In this document: piece by piece, positions 41,264-49,389 of the stretch
How positions within the stretch are numbered: the first letter of the stretch is position 1
Layout: each line of letters starts with the position of its first letter
Source of the DNA: UBA11524 sp963590165
GTDB taxonomy: Bacteria; Bacillota; Clostridia; Christensenellales; Aristaeellaceae
Length of the DNA stretch: 64,000 nucleotides
Direction: 5' to 3'
Assembly (NCBI GenBank): GCA_963590165.1
Contig: CAVANO010000045.1
Span: 124,001 to 188,000 of the forward strand
Notes under the pieces: generated by a model
Database searches by the model: none
Seen by the model: only the letters and a program-made list of their open reading frames with translations
Told to the model about the DNA's origin: nothing
Program-made: the position numbers and the translations under genes

Positions 41264-42730
41264 ATGGAACTGCAGAAGCTTCTTGCTGATATGCCTTATT
41301 TGCTGGACACAAAGGGTGACCTTTCTGTCGATATTCAGGCGGTTTGCTCGGATAGCCGGAAAAAGGTGGAGAACGGTCTATTCTTCTGCTTCGCGGGTGC
41401 TCATTTTGACGCGCATCGATATGCACCGCAGGCGGTCGAAAATGGCTGCACGGCGCTGGTGGTTGAGCATTTTCTGGACGATCTCGATGTGCCGCAGGTG
41501 CTCGTGAGCAACGGACGTGCTGCAATGGCACGCATGGCGGCAGCATTCTACGATCATCCAGAGCGGAAAATGCGCTTTGTCGGCATTACCGGCACGAAGG
41601 GCAAGACGACAACGAGCTACATGGTGAAGGCTATCTGCGAAAAGGCGGGATTCATGTGCGGTCTTGTCGGCACGACGGGCAACATGATCGGCGAAAAGCA
41701 TATTCCGTCCGGCAAGACGACGCCCGATCCGATCGACCTGATGCGTGACCTGCATCAGATGGCGAATGAGGGCGTGCAGGTCGTGGTCATGGAGGTGTCC
41801 GCACACGCGATTGATATGCACCGGCTGGACGGCATGATGTTTGAATGCGGCTGCTACACGAACCTGAGTCAGGATCATCTGGATTATTTTAACACGATGG
41901 AGAACTACTTCCTGTGCAAGGAGAAGTTCTTCACTTCCGGCATGGTCAAAAATGCTGCGATTAATGCCGATGATGAGCATGCATCACGCATCCTGCAGGA
42001 TATCACCATCCCGCATGTGACCTACGGCATTGCGGTGGAAGCTGATCTCTTTGCACGTGACATTGAAATCACGGAGAACGGCGTATCCTTTGAAATGAAG
42101 TTGCAGGATATGCATTTCCTGCCGGTCAATCTGCAGATGACGGGCATGTTCAACGTGTACAATGCGATGTCGGCAGCGGCATGCGCACTGATTCTGGGTA
42201 TTTCGCCGGAGCACGTCAAGGAAGGCTTGGAAAGCATCCGCAGCGTTCCCGGACGAATCGAAATGCTGCCGACGAACACGCCTTACCGCGTGATTCTCGA
42301 CTATGCGCACGCGCCGGATGCGCTCATCAACATTCTCAAAACATGCCGCACCTTTACGCGAAACCGCCTGATTGCGCTCTTCGGCTGCGGCGGTGACCGC
42401 GACAAGGGCAAGCGTCCGATTATGGGGCGCATCGGCGGTGAATTGGCGGATTTCGTTATCCTGACGAGCGATAATCCGCGCACGGAAGACCCGATGGAGA
42501 TTCTGCACGAGATTGAAGAAGGAATCCGCGAGACAGACAGAGAATATGTAGTGATTGAAAACCGCCGTGAAGCGATTCGGCATGCGCTTCAAATCGCCCG
42601 CGAGGGTGACATTATCGTGCTGTGCGGCAAGGGTCACGAGACGTATCAGGAGACGATGGGCGTGAAGCGTCCGTTCGATGAGAAAGTCGTTGTGCAGGAG
42701 CTGCTCCGCGAGATGAACGGCGAGGGCTGA
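41264..42730 (+). CDS. murE: UDP-MurNAc-tripeptide synthetase MurE
   Basis: Adds the third residue to the peptidoglycan stem. The 488-residue protein has the Mur N-terminal domain (AVCSDSRKKVENGLFFCFAG), the P-loop VGITGTKGKTTTSYMVKAIC, the carbamoyl-Lys/ATP region NLSQDHLDYFNTMENYFLCK, and in the C-terminal domain ILTSDNPRTEDPMEI. The DNPR motif (residues 403-406) marks meso-diaminopimelate specificity, so the wall should be DAP type. AGGAGA site before the ATG. In most Bacillota a penicillin-binding protein gene precedes murE; none is here. Confidence 0.96.
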   Translation: MELQKLLADMPYLLDTKGDLSVDIQAVCSDSRKKVENGLFFCFAGAHFDAHRYAPQAVENGCTALVVEHFLDDLDVPQVLVSNGRAAMARMAAAFYDHPERKMRFVGITGTKGKTTTSYMVKAICEKAGFMCGLVGTTGNMIGEKHIPSGKTTPDPIDLMRDLHQMANEGVQVVVMEVSAHAIDMHRLDGMMFECGCYTNLSQDHLDYFNTMENYFLCKEKFFTSGMVKNAAINADDEHASRILQDITIPHVTYGIAVEADLFARDIEITENGVSFEMKLQDMHFLPVNLQMTGMFNVYNAMSAAACALILGISPEHVKEGLESIRSVPGRIEMLPTNTPYRVILDYAHAPDALINILKTCRTFTRNRLIALFGCGGDRDKGKRPIMGRIGGELADFVILTSDNPRTEDPMEILHEIEEGIRETDREYVVIENRREAIRHALQIAREGDIIVLCGKGHETYQETMGVKRPFDEKVVVQELLREMNGEG

Positions 42731-42749
42731 TAAGAGGGAAGGATACTGC

Positions 42750-43835
42750 ATGTTCATGAATGTACTGCTTGCGCTTCTGCTGTCTGCCGGAATTGTCCTA
42801 ATGACAGGCGATAAGCTGATTGAGTGGCTTCGGTCGCATCAGATGAAGACGAGTGAAAATGAGCTCGGTCCGAAGGAACATCTCAAAAAGCGCGGCACAC
42901 CGATCATGGGCGGATTAATGATTGCACTGGGCTGCGTTGTTGCGGTTCTGGTCTTCACCATCGGCAACAAGGCATGGCTGACGGCGGTGCTTCCGTTGCT
43001 GTTCGTGTCGCTGGGCTCGATGGCAGTTGGTCTGGCGGATGACTGGACGAAAGCAGTCAAGCATCGTTCGGAAGGTCTGACGCCGATTCAGAAGATTATC
43101 GGGCTGTCGGTTGTATGCATCGGCTATGCGTTCTGGTGTTACGTGACGATGGGCAGCAAGGTGATTGTTCCATTCGTGAACGTGGAGTGGGATCTTGGCA
43201 TCTTCTATATTCCGTTGCTGGCACTGACTGTGCTCTTTATGACGAACAGCGCAAACCTGCAGGACGGCATTGATGGCATCCTGTCGAGTGTCACGAGCAT
43301 CGGCTGTATGGGCTGGATGCTGATTGCAGGTCTGTGCGCTCTGACAGTGTATCAGCATCTGAACGGCGGCTCGTTCGGCGTTGCGATGGCGGCAGTTGCT
43401 GCTGATGCAGACCCGGACGCGGTGCGCACGATGCAGGATTTATACACGGCGGTTGCAGTGTTCGCAGCGGCGCTGTGCGGCGGTTGCCTCGGCTTCCTGC
43501 GTTTCAACCACTATCCGGCGAAGGTGTTCATGGGCGATACGGGCTCGATGTTCATTGGCGGCGCGGTTGTCGGCATGGCAATGCTGCTGCGTCAGCCGTT
43601 CCTGCTGCTGCTCATCGGCTTTACGTGCTGCATGTCGAGCGTGAGCGTCATCCTGCAGCGCTATTATTACAAGGCAACGAGAAAAATCTATGGGACGCCG
43701 CGCCGACTGTTCAAAATGTCGCCGCTGCATCATCATTTCGAGAAGTGCGGCATGAAGGAAACACAGATTGTGGCGATGTATTCCATCGTTACGCTCGTGC
43801 TGACGATCATTGCAGTCATTTCCGTCATTGTGTAA
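42750..43835 (+). CDS. mraY: Phospho-MurNAc-pentapeptide translocase MraY
   Basis: Membrane enzyme that makes lipid I from UDP-MurNAc-pentapeptide and undecaprenyl phosphate. The 361-residue protein has about ten membrane segments, KKRGTPIMGGLMIALGC, the catalytic Asp pair in VGLADDWTKAVKHRSEGLTP, KVFMGDTGSMFIGGA and SPLHHHFEKCGMKE. The usual NAVNLTDGLDGL motif reads NSANLQDGIDGIL, and there is an extra loop (VAADADPDAVRTMQDLYTA) before the sixth cytoplasmic region. AGGGAAGG is the ribosome site. Identity is secure; the variations are noted as findings. Confidence 0.95.
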   Translation: MFMNVLLALLLSAGIVLMTGDKLIEWLRSHQMKTSENELGPKEHLKKRGTPIMGGLMIALGCVVAVLVFTIGNKAWLTAVLPLLFVSLGSMAVGLADDWTKAVKHRSEGLTPIQKIIGLSVVCIGYAFWCYVTMGSKVIVPFVNVEWDLGIFYIPLLALTVLFMTNSANLQDGIDGILSSVTSIGCMGWMLIAGLCALTVYQHLNGGSFGVAMAAVAADADPDAVRTMQDLYTAVAVFAAALCGGCLGFLRFNHYPAKVFMGDTGSMFIGGAVVGMAMLLRQPFLLLLIGFTCCMSSVSVILQRYYYKATRKIYGTPRRLFKMSPLHHHFEKCGMKETQIVAMYSIVTLVLTIIAVISVIV

Positions 43836-43847
43836 GGAGCAATCATA

Positions 43848-45221
43848 ATGCGCAATACAGAAAAATATGCAGGAAAGCGCGTGCTGGTCGTTGGCATGGC
43901 AAGAAGCGGTGTCGCGGCGGCACAGCTGCTGAATCAGTCAGGCGCACATGTCATCATCAATGATAGCAAGACGGCAGAGCAGCTTGGCGATGCGCTGAAG
44001 CCGCTGGAAAATCTGCCGCTGGAGCGCCGTCTCGGCATGCCTGCGATGGACGCAATGGATGGCATCGATGCGATGGTTATCAGCCCTGTTGTGCCGGACA
44101 ATGCGCCGTTTGTCAGGAAGGCGAAGGAAAACGGCATCTACGTGACGGGCGAGCTGGAAATGGCGTATCAGCTGTCCTCCGGCGATATGGTGGCGGTGAC
44201 CGGCACGAACGGCAAGACAACGACCGTGACGTTGCTGGGCGAAATCTTCCGCAACGCGGGTCGTAAGACATATGTGGTCGGTAATATCGGCTATCCGTAC
44301 AGTGCAGCCGGACTGACGAGCACGGACAGCGACATTCATGTCTGCGAAGTGTCGTCCTTCCAGATGGAAACGGCGGAAACGTTCCATCCGCATGCGGCAG
44401 CGCTGCTGAATATTACCGAGGATCATCTGAACCGCCATGGCACGATGGAAGTGTACACCGCGCTCAAGATGCGGCAGTTTCAGAATATGACCGAAACAGA
44501 TACGGCCGTGTTCAACGATGACGACCCGGCACTCAAGCCGCTGATTTCACAGGTGAAGGCGCAAATTATGCTCTTCAGCCGCAAGAAAGAAGAAGAGCAG
44601 GGCGCATTCGTGCGTGACGGCATGGTGCTTGTGCGCTGGCATGGCGCAGAACAGGCAATCTGCCCGGCGGCAGATATCTACATTCCCGGACCGCACAACC
44701 TTGAAAATGCGCTGGCGGCATGCTGCATCGCGACGGCGATGGGCGTTGCGCCGGAGGTGATTGCACAGACGCTGCGGACATTCCAGGGCGTTGAGCATCG
44801 CATTGAATTCGTGCGTGAGCTGGACGGTGTGCGCTACATCAATGACAGCAAGGGCACAAATGTCGATAGCACCATTAAGGCGATCCAGACGATGAACCGC
44901 CCGACGGCGATTATCCTCGGCGGCTATGACAAACATTGCGATTTTACGCCGATGGTGACCGAAATGCTGCAATCGGCATATATCCGTGAAGCAGTCCTCA
45001 TCGGCGCGACGGCGGATCAGATTGAACAGACGTGCCTGAAGAACGGCTACACGCATCTGCACCGCGCAGGAACGCTTGAAGAGGCTGTTGACATGTGCCG
45101 GAAACTGAGTCATGACGGCTGGAATGTGCTGCTTTCGCCGGCATGCGCATCGTTTGACATGTTCTCGGACTACGAGAGCCGCGGACGCATCTTCAAGGAT
45201 ATTGTTCACGCGCTGAAATAA
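43848..45221 (+). CDS. murD: UDP-MurNAc-L-alanine:D-glutamate ligase MurD
   Basis: Adds D-glutamate to the peptidoglycan precursor. The 457-residue protein has the uracil-binding domain (KRVLVVGMARSGVAAAQLLN), the P-loop VAVTGTNGKTTTVTLLGEIF, ITEDHLNRHGTMEVYTALKM, EHRIEFVRELDGVRYINDSK and the C-terminal SPACASFDMFSDYESRGRIF. AAGGAG precedes the ATG, 12 nt after mraY. ftsW and murG, which normally follow, are absent; the next large gene is divIB. Confidence 0.96.
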   Translation: MRNTEKYAGKRVLVVGMARSGVAAAQLLNQSGAHVIINDSKTAEQLGDALKPLENLPLERRLGMPAMDAMDGIDAMVISPVVPDNAPFVRKAKENGIYVTGELEMAYQLSSGDMVAVTGTNGKTTTVTLLGEIFRNAGRKTYVVGNIGYPYSAAGLTSTDSDIHVCEVSSFQMETAETFHPHAAALLNITEDHLNRHGTMEVYTALKMRQFQNMTETDTAVFNDDDPALKPLISQVKAQIMLFSRKKEEEQGAFVRDGMVLVRWHGAEQAICPAADIYIPGPHNLENALAACCIATAMGVAPEVIAQTLRTFQGVEHRIEFVRELDGVRYINDSKGTNVDSTIKAIQTMNRPTAIILGGYDKHCDFTPMVTEMLQSAYIREAVLIGATADQIEQTCLKNGYTHLHRAGTLEEAVDMCRKLSHDGWNVLLSPACASFDMFSDYESRGRIFKDIVHALK

Positions 45222-45339
45222 AGGCATACGTGCCGGCTACGGGCGGCACAGACCATGAATCCCGCGGACAGCTTGCTGGTCAATATCATCCTGCTGCTCG
45301 CGGGATTTCCGATTCTGATGAAGAGAGAGGAGGAGAGCC

Positions 45340-46356
45340 ATGCCAAAGCAGGACAGGCGGCGCAGCGGGATGTATTCCCAAGACGGTCAGATAAATCAGA
45401 ATGTCAGCCCGTTTGAAGAGCCGGCACAGTCACCGGAACTTCGGCAGGAACGCTCTCCTGACCTCTATCGTGCAACGAATCCGTTCTGGAATCAGCCATT
45501 GCAGGGAGAAGGCATCGAGGCGTCGCCGCCGGATGTGGGGGAGCCGCCGAGAACGGTACAGGAGCCGAGCATCTGGCAGCATCCGGATGTGCTGGACACG
45601 GACAGCTACACCGAAGCAAAGCACCCCAAACGCAAGCGGCGCGTCATCTTGACGATTGTGCTCGTGCTGGGGGTGCTCGTGCTGGCAGTGTCGCTTGTGC
45701 TTGGGATGATGCGCATTCGCAAAATCAAGGTGACGGGCAATGCCGGCTTCTCAGCGGAGGCGATTATTGCCCTGTCGCAGATCAAAATCGGACAATTTTC
45801 GCTCGTCAACGAAACGGAAATCATCAACCGGATTGAGCAGAATCCATATCTGATCTGCAAGCGTGTTTCGCTGGAATCCTTCGACACGATCTGCATCGAG
45901 GTGAAGGAACGCCAGGAGGTGACCTTCCTGACAACGAGCGGCATCGGCGTCATCACGGATGCACACGGCTATGTGCTGCGGACAGTGTCGGACGCAAATG
46001 AGTCGCATCCGGAACTCATTAAGGTGCAGGGGCTCAGCATCAAGATGGTCATCATCGGACAGAAACTGATTGCGAGTCAGCAGGCACCGTTCAATGCAAT
46101 GACGGAAATCCTCCTGCAGCTCAAGGTCATGGGCGGACTGGATCAGATTGCCATTCTGGATGTCAGCTCAACGGAACGGCTGACCATGCAGACGATGGAC
46201 GGCATGGAAATCGTGCTGGGTGACAGCGAGCAGCTCCACGAAAAGCTTCGCGCGTTCCTGCTTGTCCGCGAAGAATTGTCGGACATGGGCATTTCCGGCG
46301 GCACGCTCGTGATCAGCGATCCGGTGAATCCGATTTATACACCGGCGGATGAATAA
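45340..46356 (+). CDS. divIB: Cell division protein DivIB/FtsQ
   Basis: Bitopic divisome protein that holds FtsL/DivIC. The 338-residue protein has an unusually long hydrophilic, Pro/Gln/Glu-rich cytoplasmic N-terminus (residues 1-100), one membrane helix at about 101-124 (RVILTIVLVLGVLVLAVSLV), a POTRA domain starting MRIRKIKVTGNAGFSAEAII, and the FtsQ beta domain (SGIGVITDAHGYVLRTVSDA and on). GAGAGGAGGAG lies directly before the ATG. The gap from murD (45222-45339) contains a short possible membrane ORF (45255-45416) that overlaps this start in another frame. Confidence 0.9.
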   Translation: MPKQDRRRSGMYSQDGQINQNVSPFEEPAQSPELRQERSPDLYRATNPFWNQPLQGEGIEASPPDVGEPPRTVQEPSIWQHPDVLDTDSYTEAKHPKRKRRVILTIVLVLGVLVLAVSLVLGMMRIRKIKVTGNAGFSAEAIIALSQIKIGQFSLVNETEIINRIEQNPYLICKRVSLESFDTICIEVKERQEVTFLTTSGIGVITDAHGYVLRTVSDANESHPELIKVQGLSIKMVIIGQKLIASQQAPFNAMTEILLQLKVMGGLDQIAILDVSSTERLTMQTMDGMEIVLGDSEQLHEKLRAFLLVREELSDMGISGGTLVISDPVNPIYTPADE

Positions 46357-46401
46357 AAATCGAAAACCATTTGGAAAACACCCCAAATGACAGGAAAGCA
46401 C

Positions 46402-46430
46402 TTGCATTCCGCCTGAAAAAGGCTTATAAT
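46402..46430 (+). promoter_or_regulatory. Sigma-A type promoter of ftsA-ftsZ
   Basis: TTGCAT (46402-46407), 17-nt spacer, TATAAT (46425-46430). The leader to ftsA is about 165 nt and contains a possible 21-codon ORF at 46530-46595. Confidence 0.85.
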
Positions 46431-46603
46431 GGAGTATGGTATATTAGATATAGGACTGCGTATGTCCGGCTGGACAGTCAGCTCACGGCAACGCTTGGGA
46501 TTCCCATCCGGAGCGGAAAAATGATTCAGTGATGCTTGACCCGCGGGCAATCGGATTGGGCGTCGGATGGATTCCGAAACCGGAAAACAGGGGGTAGAGA
46601 TTC

Positions 46604-47797
46604 ATGAAGATTACGGTACCGACGATTGACTTTGGCACCAGCAAAATCGTCACCATGGTCGCGCAGAGCAATGGAGAACGCTGCGACATCGTTGGCTCCG
46701 GTGCTGTGGCGTACAGCGGATACCTCCAGGAGGGCTGGAATAATCCGGAGGAAATCAAGGACGCAATCCGCACGGCGGTTGATCAGGCACAGAAGACCGG
46801 CAATTGCCGTATCAACAAGCTGAATGTCGGCGTGCCCGGCATGTTCACGCGCGTTGTGGTCGAAGAGGTCAAAGTATCGCTGACGGGACCTGATCCGCAT
46901 GTCACGGCGGAGGATGTGCGCGCCTGCTTTAAGCTTGCGGAAAATTCCAATGAAAATGAAAAGAAGCAGATTATCCACAGCGCACCGGCATGGTTCCGCG
47001 TGGATGACGGGAAAAAGACGCTTTCTCCTGTCGGCATCAAGGGACGCGAACTGACGGCGATGATTGCGAAGGTCATTGCGGATCAGTATTTTCTCGATGA
47101 CGTTTCCTATCGGTTGAATGAAATGGATATCGAGGTGGGCGAGTTCTATTCCACCGTCGCGGGCGAGGCAACCTACGCGCTCAGCCAGGAGGAACGTGAC
47201 AAAATCGCCATGCTGATCGATATCGGCTACCTCTGCACGGACGTGATGGTGATGGAGGGCGATGCGCTGATCTTCCACAAGTGCCTTGATATCGGCGGCG
47301 GCGATATTGCGGTGGATCTTGCGGAGAAGCTCAACATCCCTTTCTCCTTTGCGGAGGAGAAAATCAAGCAGGTCTATAATTTCAACAGTCAGAACCGCGA
47401 TGAAACGTATATTCTTCCGGCAACGGAGGATACGCCTGCCCGGACGATCACGCGCGATGAAGTGTCGCCGATCATCGAGGCGAAGGTCGAGGAAATCGCG
47501 GAAAAAATCAACAAGGCGCTTGAGGACGGCGGCGTAAAGCTTGGCAAGTGGTCGAATGTCTACCTGACCGGCGGCGGGCTTATCCTCAATAAGGGCGGCA
47601 AGGATTTCCTTGCCGGAAAGCTCCATCGGATTATCCGCGAGGCACAGCGCACCAACAACAAGATGGCAAGCCATATCTTCTCCAGTGCGGTCGGGCTGAC
47701 CATTCTTGTTGTGACAACGCAGGAAGAACAGCGGAATCCGGACAACGGCATCAAGGGTATATTTAGCCGTGCATTGCGCTGGCTGATGGGCTATTAA
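46604..47797 (+). CDS. ftsA: Cell division protein FtsA
   Basis: Actin-like ATPase that tethers FtsZ rings to the membrane. The 397-residue protein shows the actin-fold phosphate loops (PTIDFGTSKIVTMVAQSNG, LIDIGYLCTDVMVMEGD) and the adenosine motif VYLTGGGLILNKGG; an FtsA-specific 1C domain lies around residues 85-160. The C-terminus GIKGIFSRALRWLMGY is the expected amphipathic membrane-targeting helix. Sequence is rather divergent from Bacillus FtsA, but position directly before ftsZ supports it. AGGGGG lies 10 nt before the ATG. Confidence 0.88.
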   Translation: MKITVPTIDFGTSKIVTMVAQSNGERCDIVGSGAVAYSGYLQEGWNNPEEIKDAIRTAVDQAQKTGNCRINKLNVGVPGMFTRVVVEEVKVSLTGPDPHVTAEDVRACFKLAENSNENEKKQIIHSAPAWFRVDDGKKTLSPVGIKGRELTAMIAKVIADQYFLDDVSYRLNEMDIEVGEFYSTVAGEATYALSQEERDKIAMLIDIGYLCTDVMVMEGDALIFHKCLDIGGGDIAVDLAEKLNIPFSFAEEKIKQVYNFNSQNRDETYILPATEDTPARTITRDEVSPIIEAKVEEIAEKINKALEDGGVKLGKWSNVYLTGGGLILNKGGKDFLAGKLHRIIREAQRTNNKMASHIFSSAVGLTILVVTTQEEQRNPDNGIKGIFSRALRWLMGY

Positions 47798-47841
47798 TCA
47801 GATTCAATCGAAGATCACCATAAAAGGCAGGGGGATGCAAC

Positions 47842-49287
47842 GTGATTGAGACTCAGAATGATCAAATGACCAGCAACTATGCTTCCATTAAGGTCGTCGG
47901 TTGCGGCGGCGGTGGCGGCAACGCGGTCAATCGGATGGTAGAGGCTGGTCTGCGCGGCGTTGAGTTCATTTCGATCAACACGGATATGCAGGCATTGCAG
48001 ATGTCCGGCGCTCAGACGAAGATTCAGATCGGCGAAAAGGTGACCAAGGGTCTCGGCGCGGGTGCTGTGCCGGAGGTTGGTCGCCGCAGTGCCGAGGAAT
48101 CCCGCGAGGAAATCGCAGCGGCGCTCAAGGGTGCTGATCTTGTTTTCGTGACGGCTGGCATGGGCGGCGGCACCGGTACGGGCTGTGCGCCGATCGTGGC
48201 GGAAGTGGCTCGTGAGCAAGGCGCTCTGACCATTGCCGTTGTGACGAAGCCGTTTGCCTTTGAAGGCAAGCAGCGCATGCGCAATGCCGAGGCTGGTATT
48301 TCCGATCTCAAGCAGCGCGTGGATACGCTCGTTGTCATCCCGAATGACCGCCTGCTGCAAGTGGTCAGCAAGGGCACAAGCATGGTTGAGGCGTTCGGCA
48401 TTGCGGACGATGTGCTGCGTCAGGGCATTCAGGGCATCAGCGACCTGATTGCGGTGCCTGCGCTGATTAACCTTGACTTCGCCGATGTCAAGACGGTCAT
48501 GGAGTCCGGCGGCATGGCGCATATGGGCATCGGCTACGGCGAAGGCGAGAACAAGATGGTCGATGCGGCGAAGAACGCTATCTCCAGCCCGATGCTCGAA
48601 ACGACCATCAACGGTGCGCGCGCGGTGCTGATCAACGTCACCGGCGGCAAGGATATTTCTATTATCGATATCAACGAAGCGGCAAACCTCATCATGGAAG
48701 AGGCAGATCCGGATGCGAACATCATCTTCGGTGCAGGCATCGATGAATCGATGGGCGACAGCGTCCGCATTACCGTCATTGCGACGGGCTTCGAAAAGAC
48801 CCCCTTCCCGCCGCGTGAGCCTGTGAAGTCTGCCCGTGACCTGAACCGCGACCGCCTCTACGGTACCTACGGTTCGACCGGCAGCGCCAACGCAAGCAGC
48901 ACGCAGCAGACCGGCGAATATACGCCGTCTTACACGCCTGTCAATGACACGTATGCCAGTCACCCGACGATGGGTGTTCCGCAGGCACCGATGGCGCAGC
49001 AGCCTGCTTTCTATTCGCAGCAGGTACCTCAGCAGACCATGCAGCAGCCTGTGATGCAGCAGACCATGCAGCAGCCGATTCAGCAGGCCTATGGTCAGCC
49101 GCAGCTGTTCGCCAACCAGCAGCCGCAGCAGAGTGACTTCCAGCTGCAGGGGTTCCAGGGGCAGATGCAGCAGCAATACGCCGGCGGCGCAACGGGGCCG
49201 ATGCCGTCTGTACAGGCACCAGCGCCCAAAAAGCCGACCACCGATGCAAACGGTGTCCCGTCCTTCATGAAGAGACGCAACAGCTAA
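47842..49287 (+). CDS. ftsZ: Cell division GTPase FtsZ
   Basis: Tubulin-like GTPase that polymerises into the division ring. The 481-residue protein has IKVVGCGGGGGNAVNRMVEA, the tubulin signature FVTAGMGGGTGTGCAP, NADFADVKTVM-type NLDFADVKTVMESGGMAHMG, and IFGAGIDESMGDSVRITVIA. After the core comes a long linker (about residues 325-465) very rich in Gln, Met and Pro, ending in the conserved tail peptide GVPSFMKRRNS that binds FtsA and other partners. The start is GTG at 47842 after AGGGGG. FtsA is 44 nt upstream under the same promoter. Confidence 0.98.
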   Translation: MIETQNDQMTSNYASIKVVGCGGGGGNAVNRMVEAGLRGVEFISINTDMQALQMSGAQTKIQIGEKVTKGLGAGAVPEVGRRSAEESREEIAAALKGADLVFVTAGMGGGTGTGCAPIVAEVAREQGALTIAVVTKPFAFEGKQRMRNAEAGISDLKQRVDTLVVIPNDRLLQVVSKGTSMVEAFGIADDVLRQGIQGISDLIAVPALINLDFADVKTVMESGGMAHMGIGYGEGENKMVDAAKNAISSPMLETTINGARAVLINVTGGKDISIIDINEAANLIMEEADPDANIIFGAGIDESMGDSVRITVIATGFEKTPFPPREPVKSARDLNRDRLYGTYGSTGSANASSTQQTGEYTPSYTPVNDTYASHPTMGVPQAPMAQQPAFYSQQVPQQTMQQPVMQQTMQQPIQQAYGQPQLFANQQPQQSDFQLQGFQGQMQQQYAGGATGPMPSVQAPAPKKPTTDANGVPSFMKRRNS

Positions 49288-49305
49288 TCGTATAATTAAG
49301 GTATT

Positions 49306-49370
49306 ACGCACCGCGCCGTGATATGATGTCGTTTCATCCCATCATTTCGCGGTCTGCCGGTGCGTTTTTT
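49306..49370 (+). terminator. Terminator of ftsZ
   Basis: Outer stem ACGCACCG/CGGTGCGT with an inner ATGATG/CATCAT helix, followed by six T. Confidence 0.85.
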
Positions 49371-49389
49371 GATCAGAACAGGAGGGAAG

